Of a stretch of DNA of 64,000 bases, positions 55,084 through 64,000 are shown piece by piece; position 1 is the first letter of the stretch; every line of letters starts with the position of its first letter. Position numbers and translations under genes: made by a program. The stretch covers positions 806,001 through 870,000 of the forward strand of contig LN483070.1 in NCBI GenBank assembly GCA_900016675.1, read 5' to 3'. This DNA comes from Arthrobacter saudimassiliensis (GTDB taxonomy: Bacteria > Actinomycetota > Actinomycetes > Actinomycetales > Micrococcaceae). The notes below the pieces were generated by a model. The model saw only the letters and a program-made list of their open reading frames with translations, was not told the origin of the DNA and did no database searches.

Positions 55084-55959
55084 GTGACTGATTCCGCTCC
55101 TGATGCCCGCCCGCCTGCACCGCTGCTCGGCGCGGCCGACATCCGCGCCCTGGCCGGCGAGCTCGACGTCCGCCCGACCAAGACCCTCGGCCAGAACTTC
55201 GTCATCGACGGGAACACCATCCGCCGTATCGTCGAGGCCGCGAAGGTGGATCCGGCGGAAACGGTCCTGGAGGTCGGGCCGGGCCTGGGTTCGCTGACCC
55301 TGGGACTGCTTGACGCCGCCGCCCGGGTGGTCGCGGTGGAGATCGATCCGGTGCTCGCCGGGCGGCTGCCCGAGACGGTCCGCGCCTGGCGTCCGGAACG
55401 GGCCGACGACCTGCACGTGGTGCAGGCGGACGCGATGCGGGTCACCGAGCTGCCGGCGGAGCCGACCGCGCTGGTGGCGAACCTGCCCTACAACGTTGCC
55501 GTGCCCGTGGTGCTGCACCTGCTCGCCACGTTCGGGTCCCTGCGGCACGGCCTGGTGATGGTCCAGGACGAGGTGGCGGACCGGATGGCCGCCCGCCCGG
55601 GGTCGCGGACCTACGGTGTGCCCTCGGTGAAGGCCGCCTGGTACGGGACCATGCGCAAGGCCGGCGTCATCGGCATGAATGTGTTCTGGCCCGCCCCGCG
55701 CATCTCTTCGGGGCTGGTGGCCTTTGAGCGGACCGCACCGCCGCAGACCAGCGCCAGCCGCGAAGAGGTCTTCGCGGTCATCGACGCCGCGTTCGCCCAG
55801 CGGCGCAAGACCCTGCGCGCCGCCCTCGCCGGATGGGCGGGCAGTCCCGCCGCCGCCGAGGCCGCGCTGCGCGCCGCCGGCGTCGACCCCTCCGCCCGGG
55901 GCGAGGTGCTCGACATCCATGCCTTCGCCCGGATCGCCGAGGCCGGGACGCCGTCCTGA
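55084..55959 (+). CDS. rsmA: 16S rRNA (adenine(1518)/(1519)-N6)-dimethyltransferase
   Basis: KsgA/RsmA dimethylates two adjacent adenines near the 3' end of 16S rRNA, a checkpoint of small-subunit assembly. The 291-residue protein has the entry motif [11 protein letters not shown] (about 32-42), the SAM motif [14 protein letters not shown], the acidic VEIDPVL, the catalytic [11 protein letters not shown] and the C-terminal [10 protein letters not shown]. Leaderless GTG start. Followed by ispE with its own promoter. Confidence 0.96.
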   Translation: MTDSAPDARPPAPLLGAADIRALAGELDVRPTKTLGQNFVIDGNTIRRIVEAAKVDPAETVLEVGPGLGSLTLGLLDAAARVVAVEIDPVLAGRLPETVRAWRPERADDLHVVQADAMRVTELPAEPTALVANLPYNVAVPVVLHLLATFGSLRHGLVMVQDEVADRMAARPGSRTYGVPSVKAAWYGTMRKAGVIGMNVFWPAPRISSGLVAFERTAPPQTSASREEVFAVIDAAFAQRRKTLRAALAGWAGSPAAAEAALRAAGVDPSARGEVLDIHAFARIAEAGTPS

Positions 55960-56012
55960 GCGCCGGCCTGCAGGGAGCAGCCGCTGATTTCGGCGGCCCC
56001 GGACCGGTCGCC

Positions 56013-56018
56013 TAAGTT
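56013..56018 (+). promoter_or_regulatory. -10 box of ispE (leaderless)
   Basis: TAAGTT followed after 7 nt by the ATG at 56026. Confidence 0.5.
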
Positions 56019-56025
56019 GGAAGAC

Positions 56026-57069
56026 ATGAGCGCTGTTTCTCCGTCCCGGACCGTCCGTGTCCTGGCGCCCGGCAAGATCAATGCCTCGCTGCTGGTCGGC
56101 CCGCCCCGGACGGACGGCTATCACAGCGTTGCCAGCGTGTACCTCGCCGTGTCCCTCTATGAGGAGGTCCTCGCCGGGCCTTCCGCTGAACCGGGCGTCA
56201 CGCTGACCATGTCCTCGGGCGGCGACGGGCTGGACGTCCCCGTGGACGGGCTGCCGCTGGGCCCGGACAACCTCGCGGTCCGTGCCGCGGAGCTGGTCGC
56301 CGCGCAGCTGGACCGGCCGGTGCCCGGGGTGCGCCTGCACATTATCAAGCGGGTACCGGTCGCCGGCGGAATGGGCGGCGGCTCGGCCGACGCCGCCGCC
56401 GCGCTGCTGGCCTGCAACCTGTTCTGGAACGCCGGACTGTCCGACGCGGAACTCGCCGCCCTCGCCGCCCGGCTGGGCGCCGATGTGCCGTTCGCTCTGG
56501 CCGGCGCGGCCGCCGTCGGCCTTGGCGTGGGGGACCGCCTCACCCCGGTGCCGGTGGAGGGCACCTTCCACTGGGTCCTCGCCGCGGCCGACGACGGGCT
56601 GTCCACTCCGGAGGTCTACCGGACCCTGGACCGGCTGCGGGACGCGGACGGGGCATCCGTTCCGGAGCCCACGGCGGCGGATGCGGCGGTCCTCGCAGCC
56701 CTGGCAGCCGGAGATGCCGGCGCCCTGGCCGCGGCGCTGCGCAACGACATGCAGCGCGCCGCGCTCGCCCTGGCGCCCCGGCTGGCCGAAACGCTCGACG
56801 CCGGCGTCCGGTCCGGGGCGCTGGCCGCCCTGGTCTCCGGCTCCGGGCCCACCGTGGCCTTCCTGGCCGCCGATGCCGCGGCCGCGTCCGCGCTGGAACG
56901 GCGCCTGCTGGACGCCGGTCACCGCGCGCTCGCCGTGACCGGCCCCGCCCGGGGCGCGCACGCCGTCGGGCACCGGGACGTCCCGGCCCCCACCCACCAC
57001 ACCAACCCGCACGGGACCACCCCGCACCGGGGCGCTGATGCGCCCGCCGACCCCACTTCCGGAAAGTAG
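56026..57069 (+). CDS. ispE: 4-(cytidine 5'-diphospho)-2-C-methyl-D-erythritol kinase
   Basis: GHMP kinase of the MEP isoprenoid pathway, feeding the prenyl transferases that make polyprenyl carriers. The 347-residue protein has APGKINASLLVG near the start, the ATP loop PVAGGMGGGSADAAAALLA, and the C-terminal SGSGPTVAFL motif. The last ~45 residues are a His/Pro/Thr-rich low-complexity tail (VPAPTHHTNPHGTTPHRG) beyond the normal domain. The ATG is chosen from the leaderless promoter. Confidence 0.95.
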   Translation: MSAVSPSRTVRVLAPGKINASLLVGPPRTDGYHSVASVYLAVSLYEEVLAGPSAEPGVTLTMSSGGDGLDVPVDGLPLGPDNLAVRAAELVAAQLDRPVPGVRLHIIKRVPVAGGMGGGSADAAAALLACNLFWNAGLSDAELAALAARLGADVPFALAGAAAVGLGVGDRLTPVPVEGTFHWVLAAADDGLSTPEVYRTLDRLRDADGASVPEPTAADAAVLAALAAGDAGALAAALRNDMQRAALALAPRLAETLDAGVRSGALAALVSGSGPTVAFLAADAAAASALERRLLDAGHRALAVTGPARGAHAVGHRDVPAPTHHTNPHGTTPHRGADAPADPTSGK

Positions 57070-57075
57070 CGTCCA

Positions 57076-58905
<1,830 letters not shown>

Positions 58906-58953
58906 CGCGTCCACGCCCTGCCCGGGGCTGCCGGCCCGGTCCGCTGCCGCTTT

Positions 58954-58992
58954 GGGGAGCCGCTGCCGGTACGCGCCGGCAGCGGCTTCCCC
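58954..58992. terminator. Terminator between the ABC-F and TetR-NUDIX genes
   Basis: A 16-bp inverted repeat with one bulged base (58954-58969 with 58976-58992), between convergent genes. It is flanked by TTT on the left, which becomes an A run for the plus strand. Confidence 0.75.
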
Positions 58993-59053
58993 AGATGGCA
59001 GCGGTTTCGGGTGCCACCCGGCAGCCGCCGGCGGCCCGACGGCGAGGCGCCGG

Positions 59054-60118
59054 TCAGGAAGCCAGCAGCTGCGGCAGGATGTGGTCGCGAAGCAGGGGAG
59101 AGAGGTCGGTGCGCGCCGCGGCGGCGGCGGGCTGGACCCAGAGCAGCTCTTCGATCTCGGCGGCGGGCTCGGGCAGCGGTGATCCCGCCGGCAGTTCCAT
59201 GGAGAACAGGCCCGCGTCGATGAACGTGTCCGCCTCGTTGGCCGCCGGGCCGTACCAGCGTCCCAGGTCGCCCAGGTCCGAGGGCGCGACGTCGAGCCCC
59301 AGCTCCTCGCCCACCTCGCGGGCCGCGGCCTCCGCGAAGGTCTCTCCCGGTTCCAGCTTGCCGCCGGGCTGCATGAAGCGGCTCGTGCCGCGCTTGCGCA
59401 CCAGCAGGATCCGCCCGTCCCCGTCCCGCAGCAGGACCGCGGAGAGGGTGAGGACCGCGGGCGACGCCGGAGCCTCGGCCACGGGCACCGGCAGGGCCAG
59501 GCCCGGCTCCTTCTGGAGCCCCGTCATCCCGTACCACGCCAGGTTCACCACATGCGCCGCCACCGTCGCCTTGTCGGGGGACTTGGCGTCGAGCCACCAC
59601 TGGCCGGTCATCGCCACCATGCCCACCAGCATCTGTGCGTACATGCCGCCCATGGCGGGGCTGTAGCCGCGCCGGTCGAACTCATGGGCCAGAATGTGCT
59701 CCACCTGCACGGCAATGCGGGAGAGGAGGCTGGAAAAGATGCCCTCCGGCTGCGACGGCGGGGCGTCGCGCATCAGGATCCGGAAACCGTCGGAATCCGT
59801 GTCGATGTAGTCCAGCAGCGCATAGGCCGCCCGCTCGAGCAGGATCCGCGGCCCGGCGGAGGCCGAAAGGGCGTCGGTGATGAGCTCCAGCACGCACTGG
59901 AACTCGGTCTCCACGACTTCGGTGTACAGGGCCTCCTTCGAGCCGAAGTGCTCGTAGACCACAGGCTTCGATACTCCCGCCGCGGCGGCGATGTCCTCGA
60001 TGGTTGCCCCGTCCAGCCCGCGCAGGGCGAACTGGGCGCGGGCCACCCGCATCAGCTGCGCGCGACGCTGCGCTCCGGTCATGCGCAGGCGGGCGCTGCC
60101 TGCAGGAGTTCTTGCCAC
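59054..60118 (-). CDS. TetR regulator-NUDIX hydrolase fusion
   Basis: One uninterrupted 354-residue frame joins two domains. Residues about 15-205 are a TetR/AcrR regulator (HTH ATIEDIAAAAGVSKPVVYEHF, then a ligand-binding helical domain). A ~15-residue Pro/Ala linker leads to a complete NUDIX hydrolase (about 222-350) with an intact Nudix box at 253-275 (Gly253, Glu259, Arg267-Glu268, Glu271-Glu272, Gly274). No internal stop or start with a ribosome-binding site is seen at the junction. GTG 60118 is chosen over GTG 60124, which abuts the -10 box. The NUDIX domain may sense or degrade the ligand. Confidence 0.85.
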   Translation of the reverse strand: MARTPAGSARLRMTGAQRRAQLMRVARAQFALRGLDGATIEDIAAAAGVSKPVVYEHFGSKEALYTEVVETEFQCVLELITDALSASAGPRILLERAAYALLDYIDTDSDGFRILMRDAPPSQPEGIFSSLLSRIAVQVEHILAHEFDRRGYSPAMGGMYAQMLVGMVAMTGQWWLDAKSPDKATVAAHVVNLAWYGMTGLQKEPGLALPVPVAEAPASPAVLTLSAVLLRDGDGRILLVRKRGTSRFMQPGGKLEPGETFAEAAAREVGEELGLDVAPSDLGDLGRWYGPAANEADTFIDAGLFSMELPAGSPLPEPAAEIEELLWVQPAAAAARTDLSPLLRDHILPQLLAS

Positions 60119-60124
60119 TCCCAC

Positions 60125-60130
60125 AGTCTA
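60125..60130 (-). promoter_or_regulatory. -10 box of the TetR-NUDIX gene (leaderless)
   Basis: TAGACT on the minus strand, 6 nt before the GTG at 60118. Confidence 0.55.
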
Positions 60131-60221
60131 AAGGCTCCTGCTGGGCAGGGCCCCAAGTCGCGGGCGGCCGCGCGGACGTGGCAGACTTAGGAGCGGTGCG
60201 GGCCGCGCGCGGGCCGCATGA

Positions 60222-60293
60222 TCCGCTCTGGTGTAACGGCAGCACCCCGGCCTTTGGAGCCGTGGAGTATAGGTTCGAATCCTATGGGCGGAA
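60222..60293 (+). tRNA. tRNA-Gln (anticodon TTG)
   Basis: A 72-nt cloverleaf. The acceptor stem pairs TCCGCTC (60222-60228) with GGGCGGA (60286-60292), with A as discriminator. The anticodon loop CTTTGGA has the anticodon TTG, and the T-arm is ATAGG-TTCGAAT-CCTAT. The CCA end is not encoded. The outermost pair of the anticodon stem appears to be a C-U mismatch. It sits between the TetR-NUDIX gene and glmU. Confidence 0.95.
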
Positions 60294-60380
60294 CGGCATG
60301 CTCTGTTCCCGCCCGCCACAGACAGCGCGGGGCATAGGCGGCAGAAACCCCGGCAGCAGCAGACAAGGAGCGACCCCTTC

Positions 60381-61901
60381 GTGACGAGCCCGGAAGTGCA
60401 GACCCCCGGAGTCCACCCCGCACCATCATCCGGAGCCCCGGCAGCCGTCATCGTGCTCGCCGCGGGCGCCGGGACGCGGATGAAGTCCCGCACCCCCAAG
60501 ATCCTGCACCCCGTCGGCGGGACGCCCATGATCGGGCACGCGGTCGCGGCAGCCGAGGCGCTGTCGCCCCGGGAGCTCGCCGTGGTCGTCCGCCACGAGC
60601 GGGACCTTGTCGCTCCGGCCGTCAGCGCCCTGTCGCCCGCCGTGCGCATCGTGGACCAGGACGAGGTGCCCGGCACCGGGCGCGCCGTGCAGGTCGCCCT
60701 GGAGGCGCTCGACGCCGCCGCTCCGCTGGAAGGCACCGTGGTCGTCACCTACGGCGACGTACCGCTGCTCGAGGCCGAAACCCTGCGCCGCCTGGTCCGG
60801 GAGCATCAGGCAGGCGGCAATGCCGTCACCGTCCTGACCGCCGTCGTTCCCGACCCCACCGGATACGGCCGCATCATCCGCGGTGCCGACGGATCCGTTG
60901 AGCGCATCGTCGAGCACAAGGACGCCGACGACGCCCAGCGCGCCGTCACCGAGGTCAACTCCGGCATCTACGCCTTCGACGCCGCCGTGCTGCGCAGCGC
61001 GCTGGCCCGCGTCACCACGGACAACGCGCAGGGCGAGATGTACCTGACAGACGTCCTGGGCCTGGCCCGGGCCGACGGCGGGCGCGTCGCCGCCTGCACC
61101 GTGACCGACTACTGGCAGGTCGAGGGCGCCAACGACCGCGCCCAGCTCGCCGCCCTCGGGGCCGAGCACAACCGCCGCAACCTGCGCCGCTGGATGCTGG
61201 CCGGCGTCACGATCGTTGACCCGGCCACTACCTGGATCGACGCCGGCGTCGAGCTGGCGGAGGACGTGACCATCCTGCCCGGCACCCAGCTGCATGGACG
61301 CACCGTCGTGGCACGCGACGCCGTCATCGGCCCGGACACGACGCTCACCGACGTGGTCGTCGGCGAAGGAGCCAAGGTGGTGCGCACCCACGGTTCGTCG
61401 GCGCACATCGGCGCCGGGGCCGACGTCGGGCCGTTCGCCTTCCTGCGCCCCGGTACGGTGCTGGGGGAGAAGGGCAAGATCGGTACCTTCGTCGAGACCA
61501 AGAACGCCAACATCGGCGCCGGCTCGAAGGTCCCGCACCTGTCCTACGTAGGCGATGCCACCATCGGTGAGCGTTCCAACATCGGTGCCGCGTCGGTTTT
61601 CGTCAACTACGACGGTGTGAACAAGCACCACACCGTGATCGGTTCCGATGTGCGCATGGGCTCGGACAACATGTACGTGGCCCCGGTGACCGTAGGCGAC
61701 GGCGCCTACTCCGGAGCGGGCACCGTGATCCGCAAGGATGTCCCCGCAGGCGCACTGGCCATCAACGTGGCTCCGCAGCGCAACCTGGACGGCTGGGTTG
61801 GGGCCAACCGTCCCGGAACCGCCGCTGCCGAGGCCGCGGCCCGGGCGCAAGCTTCCTCTCCCGCAACTGAACCCTCCACGCAAGAAAGCGAATCCAAATG
61901 A
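60381..61901 (+). CDS. glmU: Bifunctional N-acetylglucosamine-1-phosphate uridyltransferase / glucosamine-1-phosphate acetyltransferase
   Basis: Makes UDP-GlcNAc for peptidoglycan and mycothiol. The 506-residue protein has the N-terminal pyrophosphorylase domain (VLAAGAGTRMKSRTPKILHPV, GDVPLL) and a C-terminal left-handed beta-helix of hexapeptide repeats (FVETKNANIGAGSKVPHLSY, YDGVNKHHTVIG). A Ala/Glu/Ser-rich tail of ~35 residues ends the protein. GTG start with AAGGAG 11 nt upstream. Overlaps prs by 4 nt. Confidence 0.96.
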   Translation: MTSPEVQTPGVHPAPSSGAPAAVIVLAAGAGTRMKSRTPKILHPVGGTPMIGHAVAAAEALSPRELAVVVRHERDLVAPAVSALSPAVRIVDQDEVPGTGRAVQVALEALDAAAPLEGTVVVTYGDVPLLEAETLRRLVREHQAGGNAVTVLTAVVPDPTGYGRIIRGADGSVERIVEHKDADDAQRAVTEVNSGIYAFDAAVLRSALARVTTDNAQGEMYLTDVLGLARADGGRVAACTVTDYWQVEGANDRAQLAALGAEHNRRNLRRWMLAGVTIVDPATTWIDAGVELAEDVTILPGTQLHGRTVVARDAVIGPDTTLTDVVVGEGAKVVRTHGSSAHIGAGADVGPFAFLRPGTVLGEKGKIGTFVETKNANIGAGSKVPHLSYVGDATIGERSNIGAASVFVNYDGVNKHHTVIGSDVRMGSDNMYVAPVTVGDGAYSGAGTVIRKDVPAGALAINVAPQRNLDGWVGANRPGTAAAEAAARAQASSPATEPSTQESESK

Positions 61902-62881
61902 GCAGCGAAATCACCTCCCAGGGTGAAAAGAAGCTTGTCCTGGCCACCGGCCGGGCCCACCCGGAGCTGGCGGAGGAAATCGCCCGCTGCCTGGATACGG
62001 ACCTGCTGCCGCTCGCGGCCTACGACTTCGCCAACGGCGAGATCTACGTCCGTCCGGGAGAGAGCGTCCGCGGGACCGACGCGTTCGTGATCCAGTCCCA
62101 CCCCGCGCCGCTGAACAACTGGCTGATGGAGCAGCTGATCACCATCGATGCCCTGAAGCGGGCCTCCGCCCAGCGCATCACGGTGGTCTCCCCGTTCTAC
62201 CCGTACGCCCGGCAGGACAAGAAGGGCCGCGGCCGCGAGCCGATCAGCGCCCGCCTGGTCGCCGACCTGTACAAGACGGCCGGCGCCGACCGGCTGATGA
62301 GCGTCGACCTGCACACCGCACAGATCCAGGGCTTCTTCGACGGCCCGGTCGACCACCTGATGGCCATCCCGCTGCTGGCCGACTACATCCGCACCCGGGT
62401 GGATGTCTCCAACGTCACCGTGGTTTCCCCGGACACCGGACGCGTCCGGGTCGCCGAGCAGTGGGCCGAGCGCCTGGGCGGCGCCCCGCTCGCGTTCGTG
62501 CACAAGAGCCGGGACCTCACCGTGCCGAACCAGGCCGTCTCCAAGCAGGTCGTCGGCCAGGTTGAAGGCCGGACCTGCGTGCTGATCGACGACATGATCG
62601 ACACCGGCGGCACCATCGCCGGCGCCGTGCGGGTGCTGAAGGAAGCCGGCGCGAAGGACGTCATCATCGCGGCCACGCACGCCGTGTTCTCCGACCCCGC
62701 GGCCCGTACGCTGGCCGAGTCCGGCGCCCGGGAAGTGGTGGTCACCAACACGCTGCCCATCCCCGCGGCCAAGCGGTTCGATCAGCTCACCGTGCTGTCC
62801 ATTGCGCCGCTGATCGCCCGGGCCATCCGGGAGGTCTTTGAGGACGGGTCCGTGACCAGCCTCTTCGACGGCAAGGCGTAG
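61898..62881 (+). CDS. prs: Ribose-phosphate pyrophosphokinase
   Basis: Makes PRPP from ribose 5-phosphate and ATP for purines, pyrimidines, His, Trp and NAD. The 327-residue protein has the ATP-site FPYARQDKK-like FYPYARQDKKGRGREPI, the catalytic VDLHTAQIQGFFD, and the PRPP loop VLIDDMIDTGGTIAGA. The ATG overlaps the glmU stop (ATGA), so translation is coupled. The pairing glmU-prs is widely conserved. Confidence 0.97.
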   Translation: MSSEITSQGEKKLVLATGRAHPELAEEIARCLDTDLLPLAAYDFANGEIYVRPGESVRGTDAFVIQSHPAPLNNWLMEQLITIDALKRASAQRITVVSPFYPYARQDKKGRGREPISARLVADLYKTAGADRLMSVDLHTAQIQGFFDGPVDHLMAIPLLADYIRTRVDVSNVTVVSPDTGRVRVAEQWAERLGGAPLAFVHKSRDLTVPNQAVSKQVVGQVEGRTCVLIDDMIDTGGTIAGAVRVLKEAGAKDVIIAATHAVFSDPAARTLAESGAREVVVTNTLPIPAAKRFDQLTVLSIAPLIARAIREVFEDGSVTSLFDGKA

Positions 62882-62948
62882 CCGGCACACGACGCCGGAG
62901 CAGCGCCCGGCGCCGGCTCCGCGGAAGCGGACATCGCAGCGGCGCCTG

Positions 62949-62997
62949 CAGCAGCGGGCGGGATCCTGATACGTCATCGGGACCCCGCCCGCTGCTG
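62949..62997 (+). terminator. Terminator after prs
   Basis: A perfect 14-bp inverted repeat (62949-62962 with 62984-62997) with a 21-nt loop, 67 nt after the prs stop. Only a weak T-containing tail follows. Confidence 0.75.
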
Positions 62998-63160
62998 TAG
63001 TATGGATGGCGATGCCTAGGCGAGGGAGGCGTCCGCACCCGCGGACGCACTCCGTTATCGACGGTGGCCGGAACTCCACAGCCGTACCTGCACTGCAGGG
63101 CGGCGGTGTTCCGCGGTCCCCGCCCGGGCGACCCGGAACACCCACCATCAGGAGAACCCC
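62998..63160 (+). promoter_or_regulatory. Promoter and structured leader of rplY
   Basis: A TAGTAT box (62998-63003) directly behind the prs terminator starts a leader of about 150 nt. It contains two clear hairpins: GCGTCCGC (63029-63036) with GCGGACGC (63041-63048), and GGTGTTCCG (63105-63113) with CGGAACACC (63134-63142), the latter enclosing GGTC/GACC. AGGAGA follows 6 nt before the ATG. This layout suggests control by the ribosomal protein itself or by a stress signal; that is inference. Confidence 0.5.
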
Positions 63161-63757
63161 ATGTCCGAGCAGAAGCTCGCCGCCACCGCCCGCACCGAAT
63201 TCGGCAAGGGCGCCGCCCGCAAGGCCCGCGTCGCCGGCAAGATCCCCGCCGTCATCTACGGACACGGCGCAGACGTGATGCACATCCTGCTGCCTGCCCG
63301 CGAGACCACCCTCGCCGTCCGCACCCCCAACGCCCTGCTGTCCATCGACGTCGACGGCGAGGCCCACCTGGCCCTGGCCAAGGACATCCAGCGCGACCCG
63401 ATCAAGCAGATCATCGAGCACATCGACCTGCTGACCGTCCGCAAGGGCGAAAAGGTCGAGGTCGAGGTCGCCGTGCACCTCGACGGCGAGCCCGCTCCCG
63501 GCACCGTCGTCACCCAGGAAGCCGTGACCCTGCTGCTGCTGGCCGACGCCACCAACCTGCCTGAGGCAGTCACCGTCTCCCTCGAAGGCCGCGGCGTGGG
63601 CGAGCACGTCCTGGCCGGCGACGTCGTGCTGCCCGCCGGCGTCGAGCTGGTCCTCGATCCCGAGACCATGGTCGCCAACCTGGCCGCTCCGGCCGTCACC
63701 GCCGACACCGAGGCCGAGGCCCCCGAAGGCGACGTCGTCGCCGAGAACGCGGAGTAG
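63161..63757 (+). CDS. rplY: 50S ribosomal protein L25/general stress protein Ctc
   Basis: 5S rRNA-binding ribosomal protein. The 198-residue protein has the N-terminal L25 domain (about 1-95, LAATARTEFGKGAARKARVAGKIPAVIYGHG) and the C-terminal TL5/Ctc beta domain, ending in an acidic tail (TEAEAPEGDVVAENAE). This is the long Ctc type found in Gram-positive bacteria and Thermus. Monocistronic promoter, with pth immediately downstream. Confidence 0.95.
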   Translation: MSEQKLAATARTEFGKGAARKARVAGKIPAVIYGHGADVMHILLPARETTLAVRTPNALLSIDVDGEAHLALAKDIQRDPIKQIIEHIDLLTVRKGEKVEVEVAVHLDGEPAPGTVVTQEAVTLLLLADATNLPEAVTVSLEGRGVGEHVLAGDVVLPAGVELVLDPETMVANLAAPAVTADTEAEAPEGDVVAENAE

Positions 63758-63760
63758 TCT
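63755..63760 (+). promoter_or_regulatory. Possible -10 box of pth (leaderless)
   Basis: TAGTCT, whose TAG is the rplY stop codon, followed after 6 nt by the pth GTG at 63767. pth may also be read from the rplY transcript. Confidence 0.4.
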
Positions 63761-63766
63761 TCCCGC

Positions 63767-64000
63767 GTGAGCAGCAACACCTGGCTCGTAGCCGGGCTCG
63801 GGAACCCCGGGCCCGGCTACGCGCGCAACCGCCACAACGTGGGCCAGATGGTCCTCGACGAGCTTGCCGGCCGCCTCGGCGGCAGCTTCAAGACTCACAA
63901 GGCCCGCGCCCAGGTGCTTGAAGGACGGCTGTTTCCGGGCGGACCCAGGCTGGTCCTGGCCAAACCGTCCACCTACATGAACCTCTCCGGCGGTCCGGTG
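63767..64000 (+). CDS. pth: Peptidyl-tRNA hydrolase, 3' partial
   Basis: Releases peptides from peptidyl-tRNA that has dropped off the ribosome. Only the first 78 codons are in the window. They contain [21 protein letters not shown], with the catalytic histidine of the RHNVG motif, and [13 protein letters not shown] start 9 nt after rplY. The remaining ~110 residues lie beyond the window end. Confidence 0.95.
   Translation, partial: MSSNTWLVAGLGNPGPGYARNRHNVGQMVLDELAGRLGGSFKTHKARAQVLEGRLFPGGPRLVLAKPSTYMNLSGGPV

Overview
The window looks like ordinary core chromosome of a very GC-rich actinobacterium, most likely of the Micrococcaceae (Arthrobacter-like). That placement is an inference from gene content and order: mycothiol S-conjugate amidase, a WhiB regulator, a G5/DUF348 resuscitation-promoting factor, the actinobacterial families DUF4307, DUF3499, DUF4245, DUF5719 and TIGR03089, frequent GTG/TTG starts, and the blocks tatD-rpf-ksgA-ispE-ABCF and glmU-prs-rplY-pth. 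I see no transposase, integrase, phage gene, CRISPR array or plasmid function.

Layout. 1-12.7 kb: ilvA (5' cut), rhomboid protease, greA, DUF4307, mca, a small membrane protein, a DUF255 thioredoxin-fold protein, a hemolysin III (PAQR) protein, a cis-prenyltransferase, DUF1275, PIN-PhoH, DUF1206, prepilin peptidase and a NUDIX hydrolase. 12.7-20.4 kb: a DHA2 exporter with its TetR regulator, fumC, beta-carbonic anhydrase, DUF4245, glpX and a TspO-like protein. 20.5-28 kb: envelope and purine genes on the minus strand (manA-femX and purK-purE-LCP), then GtrA and TIGR03089. 28-36.4 kb: whiB, a giant GT2 membrane glycosyltransferase, DUF5719, a Zincin_1-like protein, DUF3499, Trm112 and ahcY. 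36.5-46.3 kb: RDD and SpoIIM-like membrane proteins, a DUF1461 protein, a long-chain acyl-CoA ligase, a protein O-mannosyltransferase, rsmI and an aldehyde dehydrogenase. 46.3-59 kb: a moxR-DUF58-transglutaminase operon, tatD, rpfB, an HTH-TPR regulator, ksgA, ispE and an ABC-F ATPase. 59-64 kb: a TetR-NUDIX fusion, tRNA-Gln(TTG), glmU-prs, rplY and pth (3' cut).

How the genes fit together. Much of the window serves the cell envelope: UDP-GlcNAc (glmU), cis-prenyl carriers, mannose-6-phosphate isomerase, FemX-type cross-bridge synthesis, LCP ligation, GT2 and GtrA membrane proteins, protein O-mannosylation, RpfB and WhiB. The rest is central metabolism (fumarase, glpX, purine, PRPP, SAH recycling) and translation or RNA maintenance (greA, rsmI, ksgA, rplY, pth, tRNA-Gln).

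Regulation visible in the sequence. A recurring signal is a TANNNT box ending 6-8 nt before the start codon, seen in 17 genes and best explained by leaderless transcription; it also decides several starts. Nine strong inverted-repeat terminators lie mostly between convergent genes. Palindromic operator candidates sit at trhA/uppS, tetR-MFS, whiB and the aldehyde dehydrogenase. Structured leaders precede greA, phoH, rpfB and rplY. The oddest protein is the TetR-NUDIX fusion. I did not find a convincing new defence or mobile system.
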